Shown: positions 11,841 to 23,800 of the stretch, piece by piece
Numbering within the stretch: the stretch's first letter is position 1
How the letters are laid out: each line of letters starts with the position of its first letter
Assembly (NCBI GenBank): GCA_036583965.1
Contig: JAZBQD010000001.1
Span: 13,045,392 to 13,109,391, forward strand
Origin: Prunella strophiata
Lineage: Eukaryota > Chordata > Aves > Passeriformes > Prunellidae
DNA: 64,000 nucleotides
Direction of reading: 5' to 3'
The notes under the pieces: model-generated
Seen by the model: only the letters and a program-made list of their open reading frames with translations
Told to the model about the DNA's origin: nothing
The model's database searches: none
Program-made: the position numbers and the translations under genes

Positions 11841-11889
11841 TTACCTGGCCTACAGCCACCTTTGGTCATACTCTAATGTCAACCTTTAC

Positions 11890-14800
11890 ATGATGACAGA
11901 ACCACTTAATCTTCAACATAATGAAGTTGCAGATGCAGATTTAAGCGACAGGGTCACAGGTACAAATTTACTGTTGAAAAGCTTTTAGTTTTGAGGCTGA
12001 GTTTCTGAAATATTTAACAAAATCCAGTATTTTGTAAGCAAACAATATAGGGTATTTTTGACAAATGTAGAAACAGTACAGAAAGTTTTAACAACAGCAC
12101 AAGTGCAATAAGAGAGACTTTGTCCTAAGCTTGACAGAGGTATCTTGACTTTATTCTTCTGTGATTGTGTATATGCTTTATTATTGATATACATCATCAG
12201 TATGAGTATGGCTTATAAATACAACTCCTAATTATCCAAATTTGTGCCTGCTGAAATGCCTCCGAAACTAAAAAACCCACCAGGATAATTGAGGTGTTAG
12301 GGAATTTGGACCCATACATGGGAGTTGCTTCTTGCATGGCTTCTTGCCTCTTAAGTGCCTTAGTACTGTCTGATCCATGTTCTCTTACTCCAAGCTGGGG
12401 AGAGGGAAAGGCTTCATTTTGGGAGGTCTGAACTGGCTTTATGTGCAAACATCTTGGGTCTGGAGAGTTCTTGAAATTTGATTTCATGTTAGGCAAGAGT
12501 TTTAGTTCAGGCAGAGTTTAGAAGATTTACTTGCTTCCAGGTGGGAGGAAAGGCTGTGTAAGCTTTATGTTGTCTCAGTGGAGACCTTGGACAGGCCTGC
12601 CAGACTGGAATAAGATTTGAGTGGCATATGTAGAACAGAAACAAATTCTTTGTAGGTGGTTGAGTTGCCCACTTATCTAAACAGAGTTCCTACTATATTG
12701 ATATGCAGGCTTAGTTGAATGTCTTCTAAGAGTTGTTTGGTAAAGAAAAACTCACAGGAAAGACCAGAAGGTTTATAAGGCACTCACTGGAAAGTCAGAA
12801 TCTCTTGTTTCAGAGTGTTTTGTTTCTCAGTATTGAGTGATAAGCACAGAAGGGGAAACTGTTGTTTTAACAATACCACTGATTGCATGATTGAGTAAAT
12901 GTGGTATCAGAATGAAAACAAGTGACTTCCAGAGTGTGTCCAAGCATCTCCATTCACTCAAATGGGCTGCAGAATAGTAGGAGTAGCCATGAGCCTTGTT
13001 TCTTTCTGCAAATATTCCATAACATAGGCATGTGTTGGTGTTGTTAATCAGATCCCTTTGCAAATACTTCTACTTCTAGGAAGTTCTTTGGAAGACAAAA
13101 CTGGTAGAGAGAACTGCATAGCTGCAGCTGATAAAGAAAATACTGTGAGTTATTTCACTTTATAGTTGCCCCAAGTATTCTGAGCATTTCTAGGTAGCAG
13201 GAGTTATCAGCATGTATTTCTCTTTCTAGAACTTAAAAGTTTTGTCTCCTTTTGTTGTCATATTTTTGTATATTAGAATATTTCTACCCTAATGGGCAGG
13301 TTTTTTTCCAGTGAGAATAACTTCAGGTTTTTCTTCCACAGGTGTCACATTCTAATTGGATTAATGGGAAGCCAAAGAAATTGCAATATTCCTCTAAGAG
13401 TGCTTTTTCTATTTGCTATGATAAGAGTTTCTTGAGTTTGTTAGTACCACCCCCTAAAGGGGGCACTTGCCATCGTTGTGGTCTGTTTGGTAAGTGCCTG
13501 CTGTCCTGCAGCCTGTGACATACAGCACATCTGCCAGTGAAACCACATCAGGTTTGCTCAGAAATGCCTTTAAATGGATGAATATTTTTAACTCTCAGAC
13601 ACAAGTGTAGAACATGGTTGGAGTAACAGAACTGACAAGCAGAAGAGAGCATTTCTTTATCAAAAGTGGTGGGTTTTTTTCCCCTTAAATGTAGAAGCAA
13701 TTTGGGACATTTGGGCAGCAATGTCTGATAGCTGTATGTGAATACAAATACCTATTTGTATGTACTTAGAATTGCAGGGGAGCTGTTTTGTAAAGCAGTT
13801 ATTTAAGCAGTTGTTGTTCCTTCCAATACGTATTTTGCTCAGTCTTCTCTTGTCTTTCTTTTGGTTTGTTTTAGGAAAGCTCAGATGTTCACAGTGTCTG
13901 CAGACATACTATTGCTCTGCAGATTGTCAGAAAAAAGATTGGCCAGCACACAGAGTAGTTTGTGATCCCCTTAAACAGAAGTAAGTTTGTTGAAAGTTCT
14001 GCCAAATAATCTTCACAGAAAGACAACGTCCCTCCCACTACCACATAAATGACCATGGGAAGGCACTATTATAGTAAAATATGTTGCTTATTCTTAGGCT
14101 GGTACTGCATTATCTTGTGCCTGTCATTATTACATATTGCCATATTTGTAATTCTGCATTTTAGTGGATGAGGAATAAGGCTTGGCAAAAATCACATACT
14201 ATGAACACAGCTTTTTATCTATTTGCAAGTAGATTGTATTATTAATGCTACTTGTCAGTCTTTGGTTCTTCAAACTGACATATTTTTCTTTAATTACAGT
14301 TTAAGTAATAGCAAAGCCAAGACAGGAGTTTATCTTAAGGTATGGAATACAATTTTGACTATGTCTTGAATGGATCTGCTGTGAGTGAGTGGCAGCGTGC
14401 TTCATTTAACCTGTACAGGAAAGGAGCAGGTTGCTCCTTTTTGGAAAGATCATTGCTTCAAATGAAAAGTTACTGGGAGAAGCATTCAGAAAATTGTTAC
14501 TTCTAGAGCTCTTAGAAGCACTATCAGACAACCCTGGGGGTTTTTTCTTTGAAAAAAAAAAAAAATTGTGGAACAAGTTAGAAATCAAGACATCTATGAT
14601 GTTGCTAGAGAAATAGTGTGGCAAGGAAACAGATGTAGTGTGTCCAATTCAGAAAAATTCTGGTTTCTGTGAAAAAATCATGAACTGACTCTTCAAGCCT
14701 AGGAAATTTATTAGAGAAATACATTTAATGTAGTATACAGTAACAGATGCAGATAAGCTGTTGTTTCTTTGCTGTAGAAGGAACTAAAGATGACACAGTT

Positions 14801-17800
14801 CTCCTCTGTAATGTGTTGAAGCCTCTCTTGATCTTACTTTGAGCCAAACATTTCTTCCAGTCTTCTATGAACTCTTCTGCAGGAGTTGATTTTTCTGTCT
14901 CTGTGGTTTCTTGGAATCACATTTATGAAAGTGAGTAAGTTTGCATGCTTCCAGCTAGCCTCTTGCTTGCACTGCAGAACTCCTTTGTCATGTACTTCTT
15001 TGAAGTAGCTTATTCATCTGTTTAACTTTTTGAAGGAGTTTAGAAAGGAGGCTTCATGTCATGAGACTTCTGTTAGTTCCTGTTGTGTGTCTACTTGTGA
15101 CTGGCTTCTGATCAAACTGATCAACTGATAGTGAGGGCCCTTTATATCAAATGGTTGTACAGTATGAATAAAAAATTTGCAGTCACTTTATTTTCAAGGA
15201 ACAGAAGGGGTTTTGTTTTCTTGTTCACCTTCTGAAGCTCTCATAAGTTCTGCAGAAGTAAGAGAGCTCAGATTGCGTATTGAAGGGTATTATGGTGGGT
15301 TACATGAAATTATTAGACTTCTAAAAATGGATGCCAGGAGATAAAGCAGTAGCTCTAATCTACTCTGAGGTGTTAAGGTTATGAGGAAGCAGGTGGAATC
15401 AGATTCTTATTTCTGAGAGCATCATAAGTGGGAATTTTAGCTGAGTGGTCCTGTGAAACAGGTGTGAGGAGGTGAATGTGTGAGTCTTCAGGACTTGTTC
15501 TTCATTGATGTTCAAATTTTCTCTGCAGTGTTTCTTGAACTTTGTTACTGCAAGGAGCTACAGCTGAACAGCTTCATGTTAAACATAACTTGTACCTGTT
15601 TTAAATAGGGTAATTCAGCTTCTGGGGATTCTTTATTTTTACCTTAATTTCCCAATGCTTTAGAAGAGACTGCAGAAGTTAGTTGAATTGAAGCCCCAAC
15701 AGCAGCTTTAATGTGCAAGTGCAAGGCAATATTTTGATGGCCTTAATTATTTAGTCACTTAGATGGGGGGAAGTAATCTGCTATCCCCTCTTGTTCTAAT
15801 TATATTCTTTCCAGGCCATTAAGTGTTTCTTTGTCCATTATGATCCAAAAGGAAAAGGATGGAATGAAGGCATTACCAGCTTTTTACTCAGCTCATAGGA
15901 AAGCACTATTCACTAACTGGTGTTTATATATTGCAGGAGGAAGTGAGATTGAGTTTTGCTGTAGATGTTGTCCTTCCAGATTCTGGTAAGTGCTTGGTTG
16001 TGTGGGTAAAAAAAACTTACCATAATTTTTTTCTTTTGCCCTCCTCCCTCTTGTCACTCTCCCAACCTCTCCCTTGACCTTTTCTTTTTTCAATTCTACT
16101 TTATTTCACCTTTCCATAAAATGTCAGTGCCTGAAATACCTTGCTAAGCTTAATAACCTTGAATTTGAGTAAGGTCACTTTTCCAGTACAATTGTATTAA
16201 CTTCAGTGTGTTCTGGATCATCTTGTTTATTTTTTTGTTTTAATAAATGCATGAAAATTTGGTACCTTTTTGTTTCTTTCTCATGCATTTTTAACTCTTT
16301 AAAAATTACAGGTTCAATTTCTAGTTCCATGTAGGATTTTACCAGCTTTCATTATATTTCATACATGCTAAGTATTTCAGAGAAAGAACAATCATTGGAT
16401 ATTGTTGTATGCTGTTGGAGAACTCTATAAGCATGTTTATATTTCTAACTTAGCAAGCTTCAGTGAGAGACAAGTAAGCACAAGACCTTTGAGGAGTCAG
16501 ATTTTTCAGTTGAGCTGGGTTTGATTGTCAAAGCAGATCAATACATGCAAGGTTTACCTTTTGTCATGTGGAAGACTTGTTTAGATTTTCCTCTGGCTGC
16601 AGAGCAGGAGCAATGTAGTGCCAAGACTATATTCATTGAATTGATCTGCAGCCCACAGAAACATTCAGGGATGTGGTGGTGGATCCTCTTAGCTTGCTAA
16701 ACTTGCCATGTAATACTGTGCAGTCTGTCAAAGGATGGTTCACTTTAGTCCCCTGTAAATTCAACTGATTAAGGATTGTGCTGGGCATATTTCATATTTG
16801 GCTACTTCACAGCACACTAGTGGTGAAGTGATGTGTGAACTGCCAACCTTTTGGAGAGAAGATCACATAAATATCACTGCATTCTTGAAATGTTGCATGC
16901 ATTCATTCCAGACTTTATAAGCAACTGAAACACCTGTATTGAAGTTTTAATTTGAAAATAATGGTATTGAAAGTTTGGAATGCTGCTTCATGCATCAGAA
17001 ATGGAGTATGTAGCAGCTGAGAAACCAAGATTTACAAAGACATCTTGACTAAATCAATACATACTCAGTGTTATAAATAATGAGGTAAGTTATGAACCCT
17101 TGTGTCTGAAAAGCAATAATCACTTTTTCAGCTCCCAGTCCTTAGTGACTGCAGGTAAATGTTGATTGTTATTGCTTTGCTCATTTTATGAAGTCAGACA
17201 GTCGTGGAGCTGTCAATGTGCTCAGAGAACTCAAGCAGTTGAACTACTCTGAAATTACCTTTGTTTTGCATTTTAAACATTAAGTGCTGAACAAATAATA
17301 GAACATGCTCACCTTGTGATAGGAATATAGATCTGGCTCAGAGGATGGTTCTGAAGTGAAATGAGCTGATGGTTATTTTCTGTGATAAATCATTTATTCT
17401 TGCATCTATATTTTAGAAGACTGCCTAAATAAAGTTCCCTTAGAAATGAAGTCTCATTTAACTTCAGGAAGTGATGCCAAAGTAGACTCTCCAAGAGGTA
17501 AGCAAGTAAACCAAACTAAACTTGGGGAATTTTAGGTCCTCCTGTGCTGCATGATATTCTAGCTGCTCACTAGCATCAGCTCAAACTTAAAAATGTTGGC
17601 TAATGGAACCTCAGGTCACTGCTGACATTAGCTCATAGACATTTCAATTGAACAAAACATTTGTATAGTGATTATTATGTGAGCATTAATTTCATAATAT
17701 AACAGGAGCCTTCAAAGTTCAAATCAATAAAAAGAATAAACTATTTCAGTATGTTTATATTTTCAAAGTCAGCTAGCTTTTGATTGGTAGCCTTTTTTCT

Positions 17801-20800
17801 TTTTTATGTGCAGTATCAGAAAACCACTTAAAGGGAGGTGAAAAAAGAATACCTGAGGATGAAGACTCTTCTCACTGTGCTAATTCAATTACCAAGTTTG
17901 TCTGTTTAAGTATTGGAGATGAATTTTCTGGTGTGGTTTCCCACATTCAAAATCCAGACACCTTTTTTTGTCAGCGGATGCAAAGTGCCCGTAAGTGATG
18001 GGTCGGAAATGGGATGAGGAATGCCTGCTGTGGCATTTTTCTCTTTGGTAGGGAGTGGTTGGAGGAAGGTGAATTTTTCTTCTGTGTCCATGTGCAGCCT
18101 TTTAATTCTGGGTAATCAGTAGCAATGTGTGTCCTTTGGGAAGAAGTGGCCTACCTCATCATCTGCCTGTTGTTGGAAGAGCTGTCTTCCTTGGTTTCTT
18201 CTTGCTTTCAGTTTGCACTGGCTTCAGCTTTGTCCTTTTGCTGAAAAAATCCATCACTGGTTTTCCCTGTCTGCTCACTGCTGTGATTCCTCAGGCACAC
18301 ATGAGGACTCTCTTGGATGTTAATGATTGAAGAGCTCTAGTCTGATCAATGTTAAACATTCGAAATAATCTCCATTAGACTAGAAGATGTTCTTCCAGGC
18401 TTTGAGCTTAATTATTTTGTAATAATTGCAAGATAGGCTGTGTTCCAAAACCTGTGTATTTTAACATCAGGTCAACTTGCTGAGCTTGAAGCATCTCTTA
18501 ATGAATACTGTGGCAAAATTCCCAGTAGTCCATCTTTCCGTCCTGCTGCTGGCAATGTGTGCTGTGCCCAGTTCACAGGTAAAAATAGACTGAAAATACT
18601 CAGTTATGTCACTTTTTTATTACCAAAAAGATACATTTTGTGATTATGTTTAGAAATGTTTCATATAGAGTTTAATTATCTCTGGTTTTTAGATGTGGGT
18701 AATTCTAGATAGTGATTTGAAAAATTATATCTGTAAAATACCAATTTTAAAATGTCCCTTTATTGAGCAAACTCTTAAAACTGGATTCTGATTATTTAGA
18801 ATAGCTTATTAAGAGATCATGGAAAGTTTGGGCTTTTTACGTTGCTAAGTACTATTTCCCCAGGGTTGGAAATAAGTATATCTTTGAAATTTCAGTCCCC
18901 AAAAGAAGCACAAAAGAAGTAGGATTATGTGGAATGATGCTGCTCTGATAGACTGCTTCCAAAATGCTGCTTCAGCCAACACCTGGTAGTCCTGATCTGT
19001 ACTGAGATGGATGTATTTTTATATTGGTCTGTCAAAAAAAGAAATCACTCTGTTCTCAGACATTACATCTGTATCTTCCTTTCTAGAAGACAACCTTTGG
19101 TATCGTGCTGCTGTTACAGCTTATCCTTCTGAAGACACTGTTTTGGTGGACTATATGGATTATGGTAATTCTGACTCTCTTCCACTGAGCAGACTTCGTC
19201 CTATAATTCCAAGCTTAATGGACTTGCCAGCTCAAGCCATAAGATGTAGCCTGGCAGGTATGAAGTAAATAATAAGTAGTTTCAAACTAGATAGGGGAGA
19301 ACAAGTGGTATTACATAACCATCACATTTGTAGTATCTCACATTGAAACATGGGGAAGGATGAAGGTAATGGTAGGCATTATTTCCAGAGTTCTTCACTG
19401 TCATGGCATATCTACAAAATGTGACAAATATTTCAGAATGTAGTTGCAGTTGTTGTACCTGTCCACACATTGGTGAGAGTTGGACTGACCTCAGAACCTT
19501 TCCACACTATGTGACTTTTTAGGTGTAAGGCCACCATTAGGAGCATGGACCTCAGAAGGTATTTCTTGCATGAAAAAACTGGTGAAAGACAAAGTGTTGA
19601 CAGTAAAAATAGTGGATCAAGAGAGTTGTAAATCCGTGGTGGAGCTTACAGATGCATCAGGTACTCCAGTAAGAAATGTATCAAGCCTTCTCATTGAGGA
19701 AGGCTTTGCAGCTGAGGAACTGAGCATGGCCTTACCAGCAGCCAGAGGGAGTGATGTTGAGCAAGCCAATGGTAAGTATGAGCACATCTTACTGCCCTGG
19801 TGTTGTTTACCACCTGCTAGAGTGGGTACAGAGAATTCAAGCTCTTACCTCTAAGAGCTTTCAGTCTGGCTCATCAAGTCTGGTCTTCAGAAGTCCAAAG
19901 TTTAGCCATGGCATCTTAACAGTAAAGAAATTGTGTGTCTGTATGTGTCCAGGTGTGCACACTTAACAGAGTTGGAATTGCCTGCTTTTGGAAGTTGGTA
20001 CTTACTCTTGTTAGAAGTCTTACAATCTCCAGTTGAAGTAGGCTATGACTAGTTATTACCTGCTTGTTCTTATGCCCTATCCATTAGTGCAAATAATATT
20101 TCCTCTATTTTCATCTTCATTGTCCTATATTTTACACATAAACCCACATATTTAGTACTTGAAAATTTGACTGTAGTAGCTTATAAAGCTTCAAGTCTAT
20201 GCTTAAATTGCCTTGTTTGAATTTAGTGACCAAAGCTTCAATCCAAGAGATTTTTGCAAAAGTTACATAAATTTCTTTGAAATCTTGGGGAAGATTCCTG
20301 GCTTCTCTCTTATGAAGCATGCTAAGTTCCTTTTGTTTTCCATCCTGTGTCTGGCAAGTGTATGTATTCTCTTCTGATCCATTAATACTGAAAACTTTTT
20401 CTCAAGTGTGTGTTCAAATAATTTCAATATCTTTCTCACTAGAGGCCTTGTGGCCAGGACACAATTATTCCTTGTCTTTGTCCAGAAGAGTAAGGAATCT
20501 TACAAAAAATTCAAATAAACAGTAACTTTCCTGGCTGTATCTAAACACATTTTGATCTGTGGCCCTCATTGAGGGCCTGTTTGATACTTCCTTCATTTAT
20601 TGGTTAAACCTCTCTCACCTTTTTGTCATTTCCATCACTGAGCCACAGCTGTTGAATGCGGGTTTTAAAGAGAGTGTGTTCTTCAGTTCCATGATTTAGT
20701 GTTCCCATGATGTATTCTACAACTTGTGTTAAATAATAAGTTTCTTTCAGGTACCTGAGTAGAATATTCTGTGCAAATTTCTGCAACCAGTTTTTCTAGT

Positions 20801-23800
20801 AATCTTTTTTGCTCTTCCTCCTTAGATTGTTTCCAGCAGTCTTGGTGACAGATGTTACCCTCTTCCATGCTCCCTACCCTGTTTCCAGGAACCAAAGTTT
20901 CCCAGTGTCCCTGTTTCCCAGGCTGTTGCCAGCTAGTCTTTACCTCTTTGTGTAATTACTCTTCCCTGCTATCTATGGCTTGCTCTTTTTGGTAATGAAG
21001 AATTACATTAAAGAACTGGCATATTTCTCTTACTTGGTTTTACTCTGCAGAGAGGCTCTCACTGGTAATTAGTCTGTTGGATGGTTTATAACAAGAAATT
21101 AGAGGATGCCAATGAGCATTTGGGATGGGGTTTTTCCCTGTAAAAGTTACTTTAATTTATTTTCATTCTGTGGTTTTTTTTTTTTTTTTTTCTGTCCTCT
21201 CTAGAGGACACAACAAACAAAAGAATGTGCAAGTGGATTAAATTAACTGTTAACCAAACACTCAGTGTCATAGTATGTACAGTGTACAATCCTGGAGAAT
21301 TCTACTGTCAGATTTCAAACAGTCATGGTAAGTTTATTCAGCTTAATTCTTTCTGATAGTTTCTTTGCTTCCTGGTTTGTCATTTATTATAGTTCTAATG
21401 AACTACTATGTCAAGTAAGCTTATAGCACAAAGGCTTACCTCTGAGGTTTTTATCTAAGGATACAAGTGGAGTAACAAAGAAATTGGATCATGGTATTGA
21501 AATCTGAAAATGTTGAAGATAAGCAGTAGAGGAAAGTGAAAGAGTTACCATAACCTAGCCAAAGGATATCTTAAATTTTTTTCCACTGGAAGAGTGGCCA
21601 GGCACTGGAATAAGTTGTCCAGGAAGGTGGCAGAGTCACTGTCTCTGGAAGTGTGCAAGAGGCATCGGGATGTGGCACTTGGGGTGACTATGGTGGTGCT
21701 GGGTTGCTGGTTGGACTAAATTATCCTGAAGGGTCTTTTCCACTCTTCATGATTTAGTGATTCTGTTAATAAAAGTGAATGAGAGACATGTTCCCTGTGC
21801 CAAGACAGTGTTTACTGGAGCTCTCTTCTAGTACACTCTTGTAATTTATAAAATCTTAGAGATATAATAATTGTAACAAAAAAAGAGAAAATGCAGCCAT
21901 TGAGACATGGCTTCCTATTGGATTAGTTAAAAAGCAATCTTGTTTCTCTACCAGAAGTCTGTATAAGGACTTCTGATAGCCATTGGCATTTGAAATGCTA
22001 GGAAAAAAAATGTGACAAAATTCAGTGGCTGAAGGGGGAGCTAAAGGCATTCAAACAAAAAATATGGGGCAGCTCTTAAAAAGTGAGGGACGTTTCTTCC
22101 ATGACTTACATAGTCAAGGAATACATTTGAAGGTTTACAAGTAAACTGCAGAGTGAACAGCATTGATAAAGTTCAAGTCAACTCATTTCATTGATCTCAT
22201 CTTTGCTTTTTTTTTTTCTAATTTTCAGAGTTACTTGCTCTAAACTCACTTAACAAATCATTGTCTGAATACTGTCAGAAAACAACACCAGATGTTTTTG
22301 AGCCTGAGAGTGGACACCCTTGCTGTGCTTTTTACTCTGGCAAGTAACAGACTAAAATAGTTCTGTTTTTATAGGGTGAACATGAAAAATTAGCTGATAG
22401 TTGTCATTGGTAGAGGACAGCAAAGAATTACATTTATTTACTAACAAGTGAAGGCTGGTAGACTTAGCAAATGTGTGAAGTAATTACTAATTTTTAAAAA
22501 AATCTTCTTTAAAATTAGAGGATGGTAACTGGTACCGTGCTGTGGTGCAAAGCGTCACTTGGGACGGAAGTGTTCGAGTGAGCTTTGTGGACTATGGGAA
22601 CACTGAGGATGTGCCGCGGGATAACATCCGACAGATCTCCTCCTCATTCCTGAAACTTCCATTTCAAGCAATTAAATGCTGGCTCTCAGGTGAATCTTAC
22701 TTTCTTTTACAAGAGCTCTTGCATTTAGAGACTTGCTGCTTTGGGGGAAGGAGGTGATGACAGGGAATTCTGTGCAGAACTCTGTTCTTTCGGGTTTGTT
22801 CGTTTGCTTTCTCTTCTCTGAGCTCCTGCCAGTTCTCTGGAGTGATCTGCATGGACTTTGCTACTGCTTTACTGGTCAAAAGGGAGCTTGTTTAGTTCTG
22901 CTTCATCTGTAGCGCTTACTGGTTTTTGGTTGTTGCCTTCCTAGGAGTAAATGTGCTTTTGTGCAACTTTATTTCTCAAAATTTTTATAGGCAAAGGAGC
23001 TAATCTGTTTTAGTGAAGCAAGTTGGCCTTTCAGTTCTTTTTCATTTGACTCCTGAAGAGTTTGGTACTGTCCTGCTGTTTCTCAGTGTTCTGCAAATTC
23101 CTTTTCCACACCGTTCAAAATTCTGCAGAACTTTCCTTTCTTTCTGGTGTAGTCTGCTTGGTTTAAAAATGAAAAATATGGAAATAGAAAAAAGGTCAAA
23201 ACCTCATTTTGTTCAAGTGTCTTGTGCTGTTCCCCCACTCACCCTTAAAACACTTAAGTTTTGTCTGCTCCTTTGATAAAAAGGCCTGATTATACTGATC
23301 CAAAACCAGTTTTAATAGTGTTGTTTGTGCTAAGGCAAAGGATTTATTTGATTGAATCATAAAAAATAGAAGATGAAACTTGGGAGTCCTGAGAAAATGT
23401 GGGTATTTAGAAAAAAGGAGGAAGAGGGAGAGCAGTTAACAGGATGAAGGACAATGTGTTACCCTAGGGTAGTAAAAGTAGCCTTAATATTTCAGGGTAT
23501 ACTCTAAAGAAATTTTTTAAAGTATTTTTTAAAGAAAATTATAGTGTTGAGGAAAGTCAGTATTAATGAATGGAGATACTTTAACAGTTTTTTACTTCCC
23601 AGGTATAAAGCCTGGAAATAGCAAATGGAATCCAGAAGCTACAAGAAGATTTCATATGTACACTTCAGGCTTAGAGCTTCAAGCCACAGTAACTTCCCTT
23701 TCTGAAGATGGGGCAGGTGTAGTTCTTACTGACAGTTCCACAGATTGTCCAAAAATTATCAATGACATACTAGCTGCAGAAAAACTGGTTGTAAAGGAAG

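Noticed and set aside
19772..21204. Search for a fourth Tudor module between modules 1 and 2
   Set aside because: No WYR or DYGN-like open segment with splice sites in any frame; the same holds for the introns after 14339 and 15985.
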